NCBI RefSeq assembly: GCF_018881545.1
Contig: NZ_JACVQD010000001.1
Span: forward strand, 462,039-526,038
Direction of reading: 5' to 3'
From: Polynucleobacter alcilacus
Lineage (GTDB): Bacteria > Pseudomonadota > Gammaproteobacteria > Burkholderiales > Burkholderiaceae
DNA: 64,000 nucleotides
Part shown: positions 18,633-28,052 of the stretch, in pieces
How the letters are laid out: each line of letters opens with the position of its first letter
Position numbering within the stretch: the stretch's first letter is position 1
The notes under the pieces: generated by a model
Databases searched by the model: none
Told to the model about the DNA's origin: nothing
The model's input: only the letters and a program-made list of their open reading frames with translations
Position numbers and translations under genes: made by a program

Positions 18633-18819
18633 GAGATAGCTCCTCCATGATTTCTCGCTTACTTAGCGCAGCTTTTCTTAATCTATTCGAGTCGGATTTG
18701 GCTAGGCTTTCTTGATTACCAAAAACCTGATCTTGCTCCTTCTTGCAATCCTCTTTCAGCGCAGGGGACTTTTCAGGTTTATCTTTGCCCCCATATTCCA
18801 AGTTCAATTCTTTGGTCAT
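18607..18819 (-). CDS. hypothetical hydrophilic protein, 70 residues
   Basis: Highly charged, Lys/Glu-rich short protein ending 'REIMEELSRARFPWED', with no membrane segment and no recognised domain. Its 3' end contains the GGAGGAG that serves the following aldolase gene, and the two overlap by 26 bp, so it may be a translationally coupled first gene of the operon. No clear ribosome binding site before its own ATG. Real gene status is moderately likely. Confidence 0.5.
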   Translation of the reverse strand: MTKELNLEYGGKDKPEKSPALKEDCKKEQDQVFGNQESLAKSDSNRLRKAALSKREIMEELSRARFPWED

Positions 18820-18875
18820 AGAAATATTCTAATCTGTTCCCTTTCAGTACGATCCTCGCTTATAGAAGATTTTGA

Positions 18876-18892
18876 TATTCCGCGAAGAAATG
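18876..18892. promoter_or_regulatory. degenerate third copy of the TATTCC dyad
   Basis: TATTCC-GCGAA-GAAATG: the left half is exact, the right half matches GGAATA at 4 of 6, and the T-N11-A spacing (T18878, A18890) is kept. It is centred about 65 bp before the 70-residue gene's ATG, and also lies in the divergent gap to the permease. Tentative. Confidence 0.35.
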
Positions 18893-19025
18893 AATAGCAT
18901 GGCAAGCTCTACATAAGTCTGAATAAAATACGTAATGCGATCACTGGTAAACTATTGTTTTATATGGCTCTTTAGCGGGTATTGAGCACCCTTTTTGGGC
19001 GACAAATCCTCTTAATAGAGCTGAT

Positions 19026-19127
19026 ATGAGACTTCATTCTAGATGGCAAGACCTAATAAAAATTCCATTCATCATGGCTAGCCTAGTAGGAATGAAAATC
19101 CAATCTGCGTATTTCGAACAAAGCTAA
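19026..19127 (+). CDS. possible 33-residue leader peptide upstream of permease
   Basis: ATG at 19026 opens a 33-codon frame whose TAA (19125-19127) directly abuts the GTG start of the permease (TAAGTG), in the same frame. The peptide is 'MRLHSRWQDLIKIPF...' with a short hydrophobic middle. Only a weak AGAG precedes it. It could be a coupling leader, or chance. The rest of the 18820-19127 gap shows only the operator candidate. Confidence 0.25.
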   Translation: MRLHSRWQDLIKIPFIMASLVGMKIQSAYFEQS

Positions 19128-20444
19128 GTGAATTCAGCCCTACTAAAAACACCCAGTAAGCAAGGTAAGTCCATTAGCCTCTTTTCTGCTACCGCACTAG
19201 GTATTGGCGGCATGATGGGAGCCGGGCTCTTTTCTTTACTGGGGACGGCCAGCATGCATGCGGGCACCCATATTCCCTTAGCCTTTTTTCTTGGCGCTCT
19301 TGCAGCTTCCTTTTCGGTCTACTCCTATGCAAAATTAGGGGCAACTTTTCCGAGTAGTGGTGGGGCTGCTACCTTTACCGTCATGAGTTTTGGTCCCGGC
19401 GTCATTTCTGGTGGGCTCAATATCTTTCAGTACATTGCGTATTTAATTGCCGCAGCCTTGTATGCGGCAGGCTTTTCTGAATACGCCAACACCTTGTTAG
19501 GTGGGGGACTCTCTCCATTCGAAGTGAAAGTCGTAGGCGCTGGAATTGTGATTCTGTGTGCTGGCATTAATTTACTAGGCACTGCTATTGTGGGTCGCGC
19601 CGAAATGCTGGCGATTGGCTTTGTAACAATTGCCCTACTTCTTTTTGCAGTAGAAGGCATTCATATTGCGGATATCAGCAAATTCGAAATGTCCGGTGGA
19701 TCCATTAATGGCATTGCGATTGCTACAGGGATTCTCTATATTAATTACCAAGGCTTTGGTGTGGTCACGAATTCCTCTGGCGCCATGAAAGCACCTCAAA
19801 AAGAGTTGCCTCAAGCTATGTTTACCGCCTTGATTCTGGTAACCATTGCTTACGTCTTAGTCAGCACAGCAACTATATTTCTCCTGCCACCAGCACAAAT
19901 TCTGAGTTTCAATGGTCATGTATTGGCTGACGCTGCACGACTCGTGGCTGGTAAAACAGGCTTTGTAGTCATAGGGGCTTCGGCTCTGCTTGCGTGCGCA
20001 GCCGCCTTGAATGCCACGATGTTTGCAGCGTCTAATATTGCAGCAGATATGCTGCATAAAAATACAATATCAAAAACTTTAGGTAGTACGGTATTGAAAA
20101 CAAAGGTTTACTCCTTAGTAGGTTCAAGCTGTTCAGTGATTATTTTGGTATTACTCTTTCCGCTGGCCGTCGTTGGTCAAATGGCAAGCCTTGCTTTTTT
20201 ACTGGTGTATGCTGCCGTCACTTTTGGCCACTTAAGAGTACGTAATCAAACTGGTGCCAATCCATGGCTTCTGTGGGGCGCCATTACTGTAAACCTCGGT
20301 TTGTTTGCCGCTCTATTTATTAGCGTAGTAAAAACTGCCCCAGGAAGCGCCATATCTCTAGGCTGCGCACTGGTCGGTTCATTCTTACTTGAGGCCTCGT
20401 ATCGGAAGCGCAAATCCAGAAATACCCAAGTAAATCAACCCTGA
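19128..20444 (+). CDS. APC-superfamily amino acid permease
   Basis: Inner-membrane secondary transporter, 438 residues with about 12 hydrophobic segments. The first carries the APC motif 'ATALGIGGMMGAGLFSLLG' (helix-breaking glycines that bind the substrate backbone). The start is GTG, directly after an in-frame TAA; there is no better upstream start and no clear ribosome binding site. The substrate cannot be told from sequence. It diverges from the aldolase operon. Its stop (20442-20444) directly abuts the stop of the convergent gene at 20445. Confidence 0.85.
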   Translation: MNSALLKTPSKQGKSISLFSATALGIGGMMGAGLFSLLGTASMHAGTHIPLAFFLGALAASFSVYSYAKLGATFPSSGGAATFTVMSFGPGVISGGLNIFQYIAYLIAAALYAAGFSEYANTLLGGGLSPFEVKVVGAGIVILCAGINLLGTAIVGRAEMLAIGFVTIALLLFAVEGIHIADISKFEMSGGSINGIAIATGILYINYQGFGVVTNSSGAMKAPQKELPQAMFTALILVTIAYVLVSTATIFLLPPAQILSFNGHVLADAARLVAGKTGFVVIGASALLACAAALNATMFAASNIAADMLHKNTISKTLGSTVLKTKVYSLVGSSCSVIILVLLFPLAVVGQMASLAFLLVYAAVTFGHLRVRNQTGANPWLLWGAITVNLGLFAALFISVVKTAPGSAISLGCALVGSFLLEASYRKRKSRNTQVNQP

Positions 20445-20942
20445 TTAAATACTCATCGAGCGATGTAGTATCTTTGCCCTCATTTCATCCCAGAGGCTTT
20501 CAAAATCCTCTGTCTTCGCCTCGGATAGGTGTACAGGATTAAAGAGCCCACCAAATACAATCGAACCCTTCTTCACTAGAGTCTTATCAAACTCTGTCAA
20601 GCCAATAGGCTTATCGTCCATATCCCGCGTGAGTTCTGCTGAGCAGACAATAGCGTCTTCATCATCTCGATCCACTACAGCAAACTCAATATATTGCTGG
20701 CTTTTATCAACAATCACCAAAGTGCCACGTGCATAGCTAACGGCATCCTGTTGTTGAACGATGTAAGCTAAGAACTGATTTTCTTCATCCGATTCCATCC
20801 CAAGATCATCGATAAAAAAGAGATACTGATCACCCTCTCCATTCACCAAAGTAAATACTTTGGGAATGACCCCATGACCTAAAGCAAGGTTGCGGTAATA
20901 AGAAGCAATTTCTACTGCTAGATTCTCAGAAAATAAATGCAT
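20445..20942 (-). CDS. hypothetical protein, 165 residues
   Basis: Soluble, acidic protein with no domain I can name. The ATG at 20942 is preferred over a TTG at 20951. Segments 'GVIPKVFTLVNGEGDQYLFFIDDLGM' and 'RGTLVIVDKSQQYIEFAVVDRDDED' alternate strand-like and acidic stretches, and the C-terminal half contains 'FESLWDEMRAKI'. No signal peptide or membrane helix. It is the last gene of a leftward group after the dienelactone hydrolase. Confidence 0.6.
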   Translation of the reverse strand: MHLFSENLAVEIASYYRNLALGHGVIPKVFTLVNGEGDQYLFFIDDLGMESDEENQFLAYIVQQQDAVSYARGTLVIVDKSQQYIEFAVVDRDDEDAIVCSAELTRDMDDKPIGLTEFDKTLVKKGSIVFGGLFNPVHLSEAKTEDFESLWDEMRAKILHRSMSI

Positions 20943-20967
20943 GGTGCTCAAAAAAGATCAGTGTGGT

Positions 20968-21651
20968 TTAAGTTAAATGCTGCTTCAAGAAATCCAGAGT
21001 GCGGTGCCAGGCCAAGGCTGCAGCCTCTGCATCATGCTTGAGAGGTGGCATGCCACGAGAGTCTGATTTTGGGTTAGCAAATGCGTGTTTAGCATCGTAG
21101 CGATGAAACTGGTAATTCACTCCAGCTTGCTTGAGCTTTTCTTCTAATTGATCAACACCAGCTGCGGCAAAGAATTCATCTTGCAAAGCCCAATGACCCA
21201 GCATGGGTTTTGTAATCGCTTCAGCATTGACATACTCCAGAGGCGGATTTCCGTACCAAACAATAGTAGCATCCAGCTCAGGCACATTACAGGCTGCCAG
21301 AATGGTTAAGGCGCCCCCCATACAAAATCCAGTCACAGCTACTTTGCTACTGCCAGTTGCCTTGAGGTATTGAACCGCGCCGCGGATATCCTGACTAGCA
21401 GCATCCCCGAAATTCAGATCATTCATCAGGTGCTCGGCCTCATTCGCTTCCAATGCCAGCTTACCTCGATACAGATCAGGCACCAAAGCACGATAACCTG
21501 CTGTTGCCAAGCGATCTGCAACCGATATCACCTCATCATCTAGCCCCCACCACTCCTGAATCACTACCACCCCAGGCGCATTAATGCTGTTGGCAGGTTC
21601 CGCTAAATAGCCATCCACTGTCTTGCCATCGGGTCTTGTAAATTGAATCAT
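20968..21651 (-). CDS. dienelactone hydrolase family protein
   Basis: Alpha/beta hydrolase, 227 residues, with a Cys nucleophile in 'VTGFCMGG' (C110), 'QEWWGL' with E33 (the Glu that switches the Cys in DLH), 'DEFFAAAG' for the catalytic Asp and 'AKHAFAN' for the His. This is the full DLH constellation, so an active hydrolase is expected. AAAGGAG precedes the ATG and overlaps the end of the MFS gene 10 bp upstream, indicating co-transcription. The natural substrate is unknown; DLH-family proteins outside chlorocatechol operons are common. Confidence 0.9.
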   Translation of the reverse strand: MIQFTRPDGKTVDGYLAEPANSINAPGVVVIQEWWGLDDEVISVADRLATAGYRALVPDLYRGKLALEANEAEHLMNDLNFGDAASQDIRGAVQYLKATGSSKVAVTGFCMGGALTILAACNVPELDATIVWYGNPPLEYVNAEAITKPMLGHWALQDEFFAAAGVDQLEEKLKQAGVNYQFHRYDAKHAFANPKSDSRGMPPLKHDAEAAALAWHRTLDFLKQHLT

Positions 21652-21661
21652 GCCTGCTCCT

Positions 21662-22954
21662 TTAAGCGTGTTTCGTATCTGTGTGAATATATCCTACCAG
21701 CCAAAATGTGAGCAGGCCACATACAGCTGCCCCATAACCCACCAAGTTGTAGTGCTCCATCATGCCATCTGGCCCAATGGTGACAATCATTCCCGCCACT
21801 ACCGAGGCCATACCCGAACCTAGCATCTGCACTGAACCAATTAGACTCATAAAAGTGCCACGTATCTTGGGCTCTACTACCTGACTGATCATTGCCATGG
21901 CGGGTATCATGCGCCCCGAAACCAAGACAAAGAAAGTAGTGGAATTGATCAGCACAATCCACAAAGGCGTTACTGGCAAATTAGTAGTTACGATCAAAGG
22001 AATTAAGCTGATGATGGCTAAGACTTTAAAAACCGTAACCTTGCCATAGCGATCAGCCATCTGCCCAATAAACCGTGAGCTCAACAGCGTTGCTACCCCT
22101 CCAAATAAATAAATGAGAGGGATATACGAATTGTTGATACCAACGTTCGTCGTGAAATAAAGGGCGATATAAGGGATAACAGAAAATCCCGTAATCATGA
22201 TCAAGGCCATAAACAAGAAGGCTTTGAGATTTTGTGGAGCGCGCATGATATTGAGAATCTGGCTGAAGCGACTTCCTTCATGAACATGATCCAAGTGCCC
22301 CGCTATCTTCGGAATGTGTCGATAGCCAATATATAAAATCAGTGTAGAAACCAATCCGATAAATAGGAAGGGTGCGCGCCAACCTAGAAAAGTAATATGG
22401 TTAGCTAGGAATAAACTCAGGGGCACACCGGCAACTGTAGATACGGAGAAGGCAGCCATGACTGTCCCCAAAGCTTTACCCCTGCGCTCAAATGGAATTG
22501 AATCTGCAACAATGGTTTGCACCAAGGATCCTAAAATTCCACCAAAAGCCCCCGCAAATGCTCTAGCAATAAAGAGTGTTTCGTAACTCGGTGCAAAGCC
22601 ACAGGCGAGGGTGGCAATAATAAAAAATGCATACAAAGTTAGCAATAGTTGTCTACGCTCAAACCGATCGATGTAATACGTCGCAAAAATTCCTGCCGCG
22701 GCAGCTGCAAAAGTATAAGAAGACAGTAGGAGTCCGAATTGATGCGTATTGATATTGAGCACCCGAATAAATTCAGGGCCCAAAGGCATCATGATCATGA
22801 AATCCAGAATGTGCGTGAACTGGATTCCAGCTAAGGAAAATAGAAAATAGCGCTCGCGTTTTTTAGTTTCTGGGCTATGGGGGATATTGATCAATGCTTG
22901 CTTTACACGAATGGGGGGATATGCCATTATCAACGCTAAGACCAATGATTGCAT
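21662..22954 (-). CDS. MFS transporter (drug-efflux/AraJ-like)
   Basis: Twelve-helix major facilitator of about 430 residues with 'FARRAFAG'-type motif region 'LFIARAFAGAFGG', the cytoplasmic loop motif 'DRFERRQLL' (motif A) and its repeat 'GQMADRYGKVTV' in the second half. The start is uncertain between ATG 22954 and ATG 22927; neither has a good ribosome binding site. It is divergent from the ion channel gene, with only 22 bp between starts, and upstream of the dienelactone hydrolase. Likely exporter; substrate unknown. Confidence 0.88.
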   Translation of the reverse strand: MQSLVLALIMAYPPIRVKQALINIPHSPETKKRERYFLFSLAGIQFTHILDFMIMMPLGPEFIRVLNINTHQFGLLLSSYTFAAAAAGIFATYYIDRFERRQLLLTLYAFFIIATLACGFAPSYETLFIARAFAGAFGGILGSLVQTIVADSIPFERRGKALGTVMAAFSVSTVAGVPLSLFLANHITFLGWRAPFLFIGLVSTLILYIGYRHIPKIAGHLDHVHEGSRFSQILNIMRAPQNLKAFLFMALIMITGFSVIPYIALYFTTNVGINNSYIPLIYLFGGVATLLSSRFIGQMADRYGKVTVFKVLAIISLIPLIVTTNLPVTPLWIVLINSTTFFVLVSGRMIPAMAMISQVVEPKIRGTFMSLIGSVQMLGSGMASVVAGMIVTIGPDGMMEHYNLVGYGAAVCGLLTFWLVGYIHTDTKHA

Positions 22955-22976
22955 TGCCTAGACAATTGAATTCAAT

Positions 22977-23462
22977 ATGATTCCTCCTGTTAGCCCCACT
23001 TTTCAAGTACTCCCCCTGCTCATAGATATTCTGTATGGAGTAGCTGGCTTAATCGTGATCCTGATGTTTCATGGTGGCAGCATTAACTTCGTAGTGATGC
23101 GGTTTGAACGCTTCACTACAAAGAATTTAACTCTGCGCCAATTCCACCGGGTCTTCTTTCACTTCTATTGCGCCTTTATTTATATTGCCCTGATCCACAT
23201 TGCTGAAGTATTGATGTGGGGGATTTATATGTATGCACTTAACCTGGTCCCAAACTTGGTTGAATCCATCATATTTGCCGGCAGTTGTTACACCACAGTT
23301 GGTTTCGTCCCCGACATCCTGCCCACTGGATGGAAAAGTCTCGCCTTTTTTATTGCCTTTACAGGTTTGTTCACCCTAGCTTGGACAACCTCCGTCATGA
23401 TTGCCCTTACCGGTACCTATAAAACGGCTTACGACGCAAGATTTGGGCATCTCAAGCAATAA
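22977..23462 (+). CDS. small two-TM ion channel (Ion_trans_2-like)
   Basis: 161-residue membrane protein: an N-terminal helix, a His/Phe-rich loop ('LRQFHRVFFHFYCAF'), another helix, then pore region 'IFAGSCYTTVGFVPDILPTGWKSLAFFIAFTGLF' split by a selectivity-filter-like TTVGF. Potassium channels carry TVGYG; here Tyr-Gly is replaced by Phe-Val, so selectivity may differ. No RCK or cyclic-nucleotide domain. Divergent from the MFS gene. Confidence 0.7.
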   Translation: MIPPVSPTFQVLPLLIDILYGVAGLIVILMFHGGSINFVVMRFERFTTKNLTLRQFHRVFFHFYCAFIYIALIHIAEVLMWGIYMYALNLVPNLVESIIFAGSCYTTVGFVPDILPTGWKSLAFFIAFTGLFTLAWTTSVMIALTGTYKTAYDARFGHLKQ

Positions 23463-23512
23463 AGAGATTCTCTGTCTTAAAGCAGCTTTTTTTGGAAATC
23501 AGGAGTATCATT

Positions 23513-23524
23513 AGGGTATACCCT
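23513..23524. promoter_or_regulatory. 12-bp perfect palindrome before a small gene
   Basis: AGGGTATACCCT is a perfect palindrome immediately upstream of the AAAGGAG ribosome binding site (23526-23532) of the 51-residue gene. It includes a TATACC that could act as a -10 element. Could be an operator or simply promoter sequence. Confidence 0.35.
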
Positions 23525-23539
23525 TAAAGGAGCTCCAAA

Positions 23540-23695
23540 ATGGCACATTCCAACTCAGTACAGTTTCACCAAACACCGGTCTTTAGTTTTAAGCCTTTGT
23601 TCGCTATTAGAGACTTTTTCGCCTTACTTTCAGCTGCTTGGGCAGAAGCTAAGGAAATGGAACAGAAAAGTCACAAAAACAGTGCAAATTGGTAA
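23540..23695 (+). CDS. hypothetical 51-residue protein
   Basis: Opens with ATG 7 nt after a strong AAAGGAG and stops with TAA at 23693-23695, followed by a terminator at 23754. The peptide begins MAHSNSVQFHQTPVF, has an amphipathic middle 'PLFAIRDFFALLSAAWAEAKEMEQ' and ends KNSANW. No recognised family. The combination of ribosome binding site, isolated transcription unit and terminator argues for a real gene. Confidence 0.65.
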   Translation: MAHSNSVQFHQTPVFSFKPLFAIRDFFALLSAAWAEAKEMEQKSHKNSANW

Positions 23696-23753
23696 TTTAT
23701 TACTGATTTAGAGCTAAATTTCGCTGTTTTTAGCTGGTTTTAGTTGCTCTGAA

Positions 23754-23789
23754 TAAAAAAGCCCTTGAGCCCTGCTCTGGGGCTTTTTT
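23754..23789 (+). terminator. rho-independent terminator
   Basis: AAAAAAGCCC paired with GGGCTTTTTT (stem AGCCC 23760-23764 with GGGCT 23780-23784), A run and T run on either side, so it can work both ways. It ends the 51-residue gene and possibly the convergent gene at 23817. Confidence 0.75.
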
Positions 23790-23816
23790 ATTGAGCATTT
23801 ATGGCTTATTTCTTGA

Positions 23817-24308
23817 TCATTTCTTGATGTAATAACCATACACACAGCGATTTCCACCCCTGGAGGGATCGTGTGTATCCTGAATCACTCCATCAATAAT
23901 CGCGGTTAAGTGCTTAGACACTTTAACGATTAATACACCGGATGGAAGCTCATCGGGTCTGAGATGCACCTGACACCCAGCTCCAATTTTCATGGTTGGC
24001 ACCCACCCAAATCCCAAACCTAAAATGTAATCGTGAAAGACGTTGCGATGATTGCCGTTCCGAGGCGATGAGCCCTTACTGTTCAAACGTTTTGCCAAGC
24101 GATCGTTTCTCAATTCAGCATAGTTGGCGTTGGCCATGCGGAGATCTTCATAGACTTTTAGATAAGGAAGATTGGTCGCAATGGCAATAGACCGCACCAC
24201 ACAATCCCCTGCGCCGCCTTTAAACCCGGCTTGTCCTCTGCCTCCATCGTTTACCTGGAAGGCGAATGATTGCTTGGGGCGAGAAAAGGGATTTAGAAAA
24301 CTAAACAT
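23817..24308 (-). CDS. putative papain-like cysteine peptidase-fold protein
   Basis: 163-residue cytoplasmic protein without signal peptide. Features: 'NDGGRGQAGFKGGAGDCVVRSIAIATNLPY' with Cys36 at the start of a helix, 'YILGLGFGWVPT', then 'VSKHLTAIIDGVIQDTHDPS' with His133 and Asp144, ending 'CVYGYYIKK'. Cys...His...Asp in this order with a GDC-helix start is the arrangement of papain-fold peptidases or transglutaminases. Similar short proteins occur in phages, as I recall. The assignment is inferred from pattern, not from a search. It lies 69 bp downstream of glcB on the same strand. Confidence 0.55.
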   Translation of the reverse strand: MFSFLNPFSRPKQSFAFQVNDGGRGQAGFKGGAGDCVVRSIAIATNLPYLKVYEDLRMANANYAELRNDRLAKRLNSKGSSPRNGNHRNVFHDYILGLGFGWVPTMKIGAGCQVHLRPDELPSGVLIVKVSKHLTAIIDGVIQDTHDPSRGGNRCVYGYYIKK

Positions 24309-24377
24309 GGGGCTGTATTCAATAAAAAATGGATTTGCCTTTCGACAAATCCATTCTAATGTGAGATTAGCGGCAGA

Positions 24378-26594
24378 TTACTTTGCTTGCGCCTGCTTAA
24401 CCTTCAAGCGCCAAGCGTGTAGCAAGGGTTCGGTATACCCGTTTGGCTGCTCAAGACCCTTAAAGATCAGATCGCTTGCAGCTTGATAGGCATATGAATC
24501 TTTATAGTTCGGCATCATCGGCTTGTAAAGTGGATCGCCTGCATTTTGCGCATCAACAATAATGGCCATGCGTTGTAAGGCTTCATTCACTTCCGCTTTA
24601 GTAACATATTTATGCAGTAACCAGTTGGCAATATGCTGACTAGAAATACGCAATGTTGCACGATCTTCCATTAAACCGACGTTATAAATATCAGGCACCT
24701 TAGAGCAACCCACACCTTGGTCAATCCAGCGAACCACATAACCCAAAATACCTTGGCAATTATTATTGAGGGCTTCGCGAATCTCCTCTTTAGTCCAATC
24801 AGGAAATAGCGCAATTGGCACAGTCAAGAGGTCATCAGTCAGGGCCTCATACTCAGCTGCAGTATCTAACTTCTCCATATCCTCTTGGATCTTTGCAACA
24901 TCAATCTGGTGATAGTGCATTGCATGCAAAGTAGCAGCAGTAGGTGATGGTACCCAAGCGGTATTTGCTCCTGCTAGAGGATGTGCGCCTTTTTGTTCTA
25001 CCATTTCCTTCATGAGATCAGGTGCGGGCCACATACCCTTACCAATCTGTGCGCGACCACGTAGGCCACAATCCAAGCCTGCTAATACGTTACGGCGTTC
25101 ATAAGCTCCGAACCATTTAGCAATCTTCATCCTTCCTTTGCGAACCATGGCGCCGCCATACATTCCGGTATGCATTTCATCACCAGTGCGGTCTAAGAAG
25201 CCAGTATTAATAAATGCAACCCGAGCACCAGCTGCTGCAATAGCCGCTTTAATATTGACACTCATGCGACGTTCTTCGTCCATGATGCCTAATTTGACAG
25301 TGTTCTCAGGCAAACCAAGCAATTTCTCAACTCGCCCAAAGAGCTCACTAGCAAATGCCACTTCTTCTGCGCTGTGCATTTTTGGCTTCACAATATAGAC
25401 GGATCCCTTGCGCGTATTGCCGATGGCTTGGCTAGCTGGACGATTAATGTCGTATAAAGCGATTAGTACCGTGACAACGGCATCCAAGATACCTTCGTAA
25501 ATCTCTTTACCTTCACCAGTAATGATTGCTGGGTTAGTCATTAAGTGACCCACGTTACGTAGGAATAAGAGTGAACGGCCATGCAAGGTCACTACGCCAT
25601 CCTTAGCATTCACTGCGCCAATACCAGCGGTGTACTTACGATCTGGATTGAGTGAGCGAGTAAAAGTTTTGCCACCCTTGCTGACCTCTTCAACCAAGGT
25701 GCCCTTGAGAATTCCCAACCAATTCTCATAAGCAAGCACTTTGTCATCAGCATCCACAACCGCTACTGAATCTTCTAAATCGAGAATCGTCGAAAGCGCA
25801 GCCTCAAGCACTACATCATTTACTCCAGCAGGATCTGCAGCACCAATGGTCTTGGTCTTATCAATTGCGATATCGATATGAATGCCATGATTACGCAACA
25901 AAATAGATGATGGCGAAGAAGCATCGCCCTGATAGCCAACAAACTGTTTCTCATCAATTAAGCCAGTAGTACTCCCGTCTTTTAGCTTCACGGACAGTTT
26001 TTTATCTACGACGCTATACGCCACTACTTCGCTATATAAAGCCCCAGCTAAAGGAGCGGATTCATCTAAAAACTGACGCGCATAGGCAACTACCTTGGCA
26101 CCTCGAATTGGATTGTATCCACCAGCTTTAGTAGCGCCATCTGCCTCAGAGATAACATCTGTGCCATATAAAGCATCATACAAAGACCCCCATCGGGCAT
26201 TGGCAGCATTTAAGGCATAGCGTGCATTTAAGACAGGAACAACAAGCTGAGGACCAGCCTGAAGAGCTAGTTCATCATCCACATTCTGAGTAGTGGCCAT
26301 AATCTTGGCAGGCACATCCTCAATATAAGCAATTTCTTTTAAATACTTACGATAGGCAGGCATATCTTTGATTGGGCCTGGATTAGCTTTGTGCCATTGG
26401 TCTAAATCGAGTTGTAAGCGATCGCGTTTTGCCAGTAAAGCTTCATTTTTAGGTGTTAAGTCTTTAACGATTTCATCAAAACCTTTCCAGAAGTCGGCAC
26501 TCTGAATGCCAGTGCCAGGAAGAACTTTGTCTTCGATAAAACGATAGAGAGGGGTTGCCACTTGAAGGCTGTTGCAGATAGTACGCGCAGTCAT
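24378..26594 (-). CDS. glcB: malate synthase G
   Basis: Condenses glyoxylate with acetyl-CoA to malate. 738 residues, typical of the monomeric G form, with '[29 protein letters not shown]' near the N-terminus, '[21 protein letters not shown]', '[20 protein letters not shown]', '[18 protein letters not shown]' and the C-terminal '[13 protein letters not shown]' helices. ATG at 26594. It complements the Gcl/Hyi branch of the same window for glyoxylate use. The gap to purA is only 57 bp, so it may be read from the purA transcript. Confidence 0.97.
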   Translation of the reverse strand: MTARTICNSLQVATPLYRFIEDKVLPGTGIQSADFWKGFDEIVKDLTPKNEALLAKRDRLQLDLDQWHKANPGPIKDMPAYRKYLKEIAYIEDVPAKIMATTQNVDDELALQAGPQLVVPVLNARYALNAANARWGSLYDALYGTDVISEADGATKAGGYNPIRGAKVVAYARQFLDESAPLAGALYSEVVAYSVVDKKLSVKLKDGSTTGLIDEKQFVGYQGDASSPSSILLRNHGIHIDIAIDKTKTIGAADPAGVNDVVLEAALSTILDLEDSVAVVDADDKVLAYENWLGILKGTLVEEVSKGGKTFTRSLNPDRKYTAGIGAVNAKDGVVTLHGRSLLFLRNVGHLMTNPAIITGEGKEIYEGILDAVVTVLIALYDINRPASQAIGNTRKGSVYIVKPKMHSAEEVAFASELFGRVEKLLGLPENTVKLGIMDEERRMSVNIKAAIAAAGARVAFINTGFLDRTGDEMHTGMYGGAMVRKGRMKIAKWFGAYERRNVLAGLDCGLRGRAQIGKGMWPAPDLMKEMVEQKGAHPLAGANTAWVPSPTAATLHAMHYHQIDVAKIQEDMEKLDTAAEYEALTDDLLTVPIALFPDWTKEEIREALNNNCQGILGYVVRWIDQGVGCSKVPDIYNVGLMEDRATLRISSQHIANWLLHKYVTKAEVNEALQRMAIIVDAQNAGDPLYKPMMPNYKDSYAYQAASDLIFKGLEQPNGYTEPLLHAWRLKVKQAQAK

Positions 26595-26651
26595 TTTGTA
26601 AACCTTGGTTTATATATAAGTTAATAAGTACAGTGAATTAATTGTTTTCGA

Positions 26652-28037
<1,386 letters not shown>

Positions 28038-28052
28038 TCATGTTTTGCGGCT

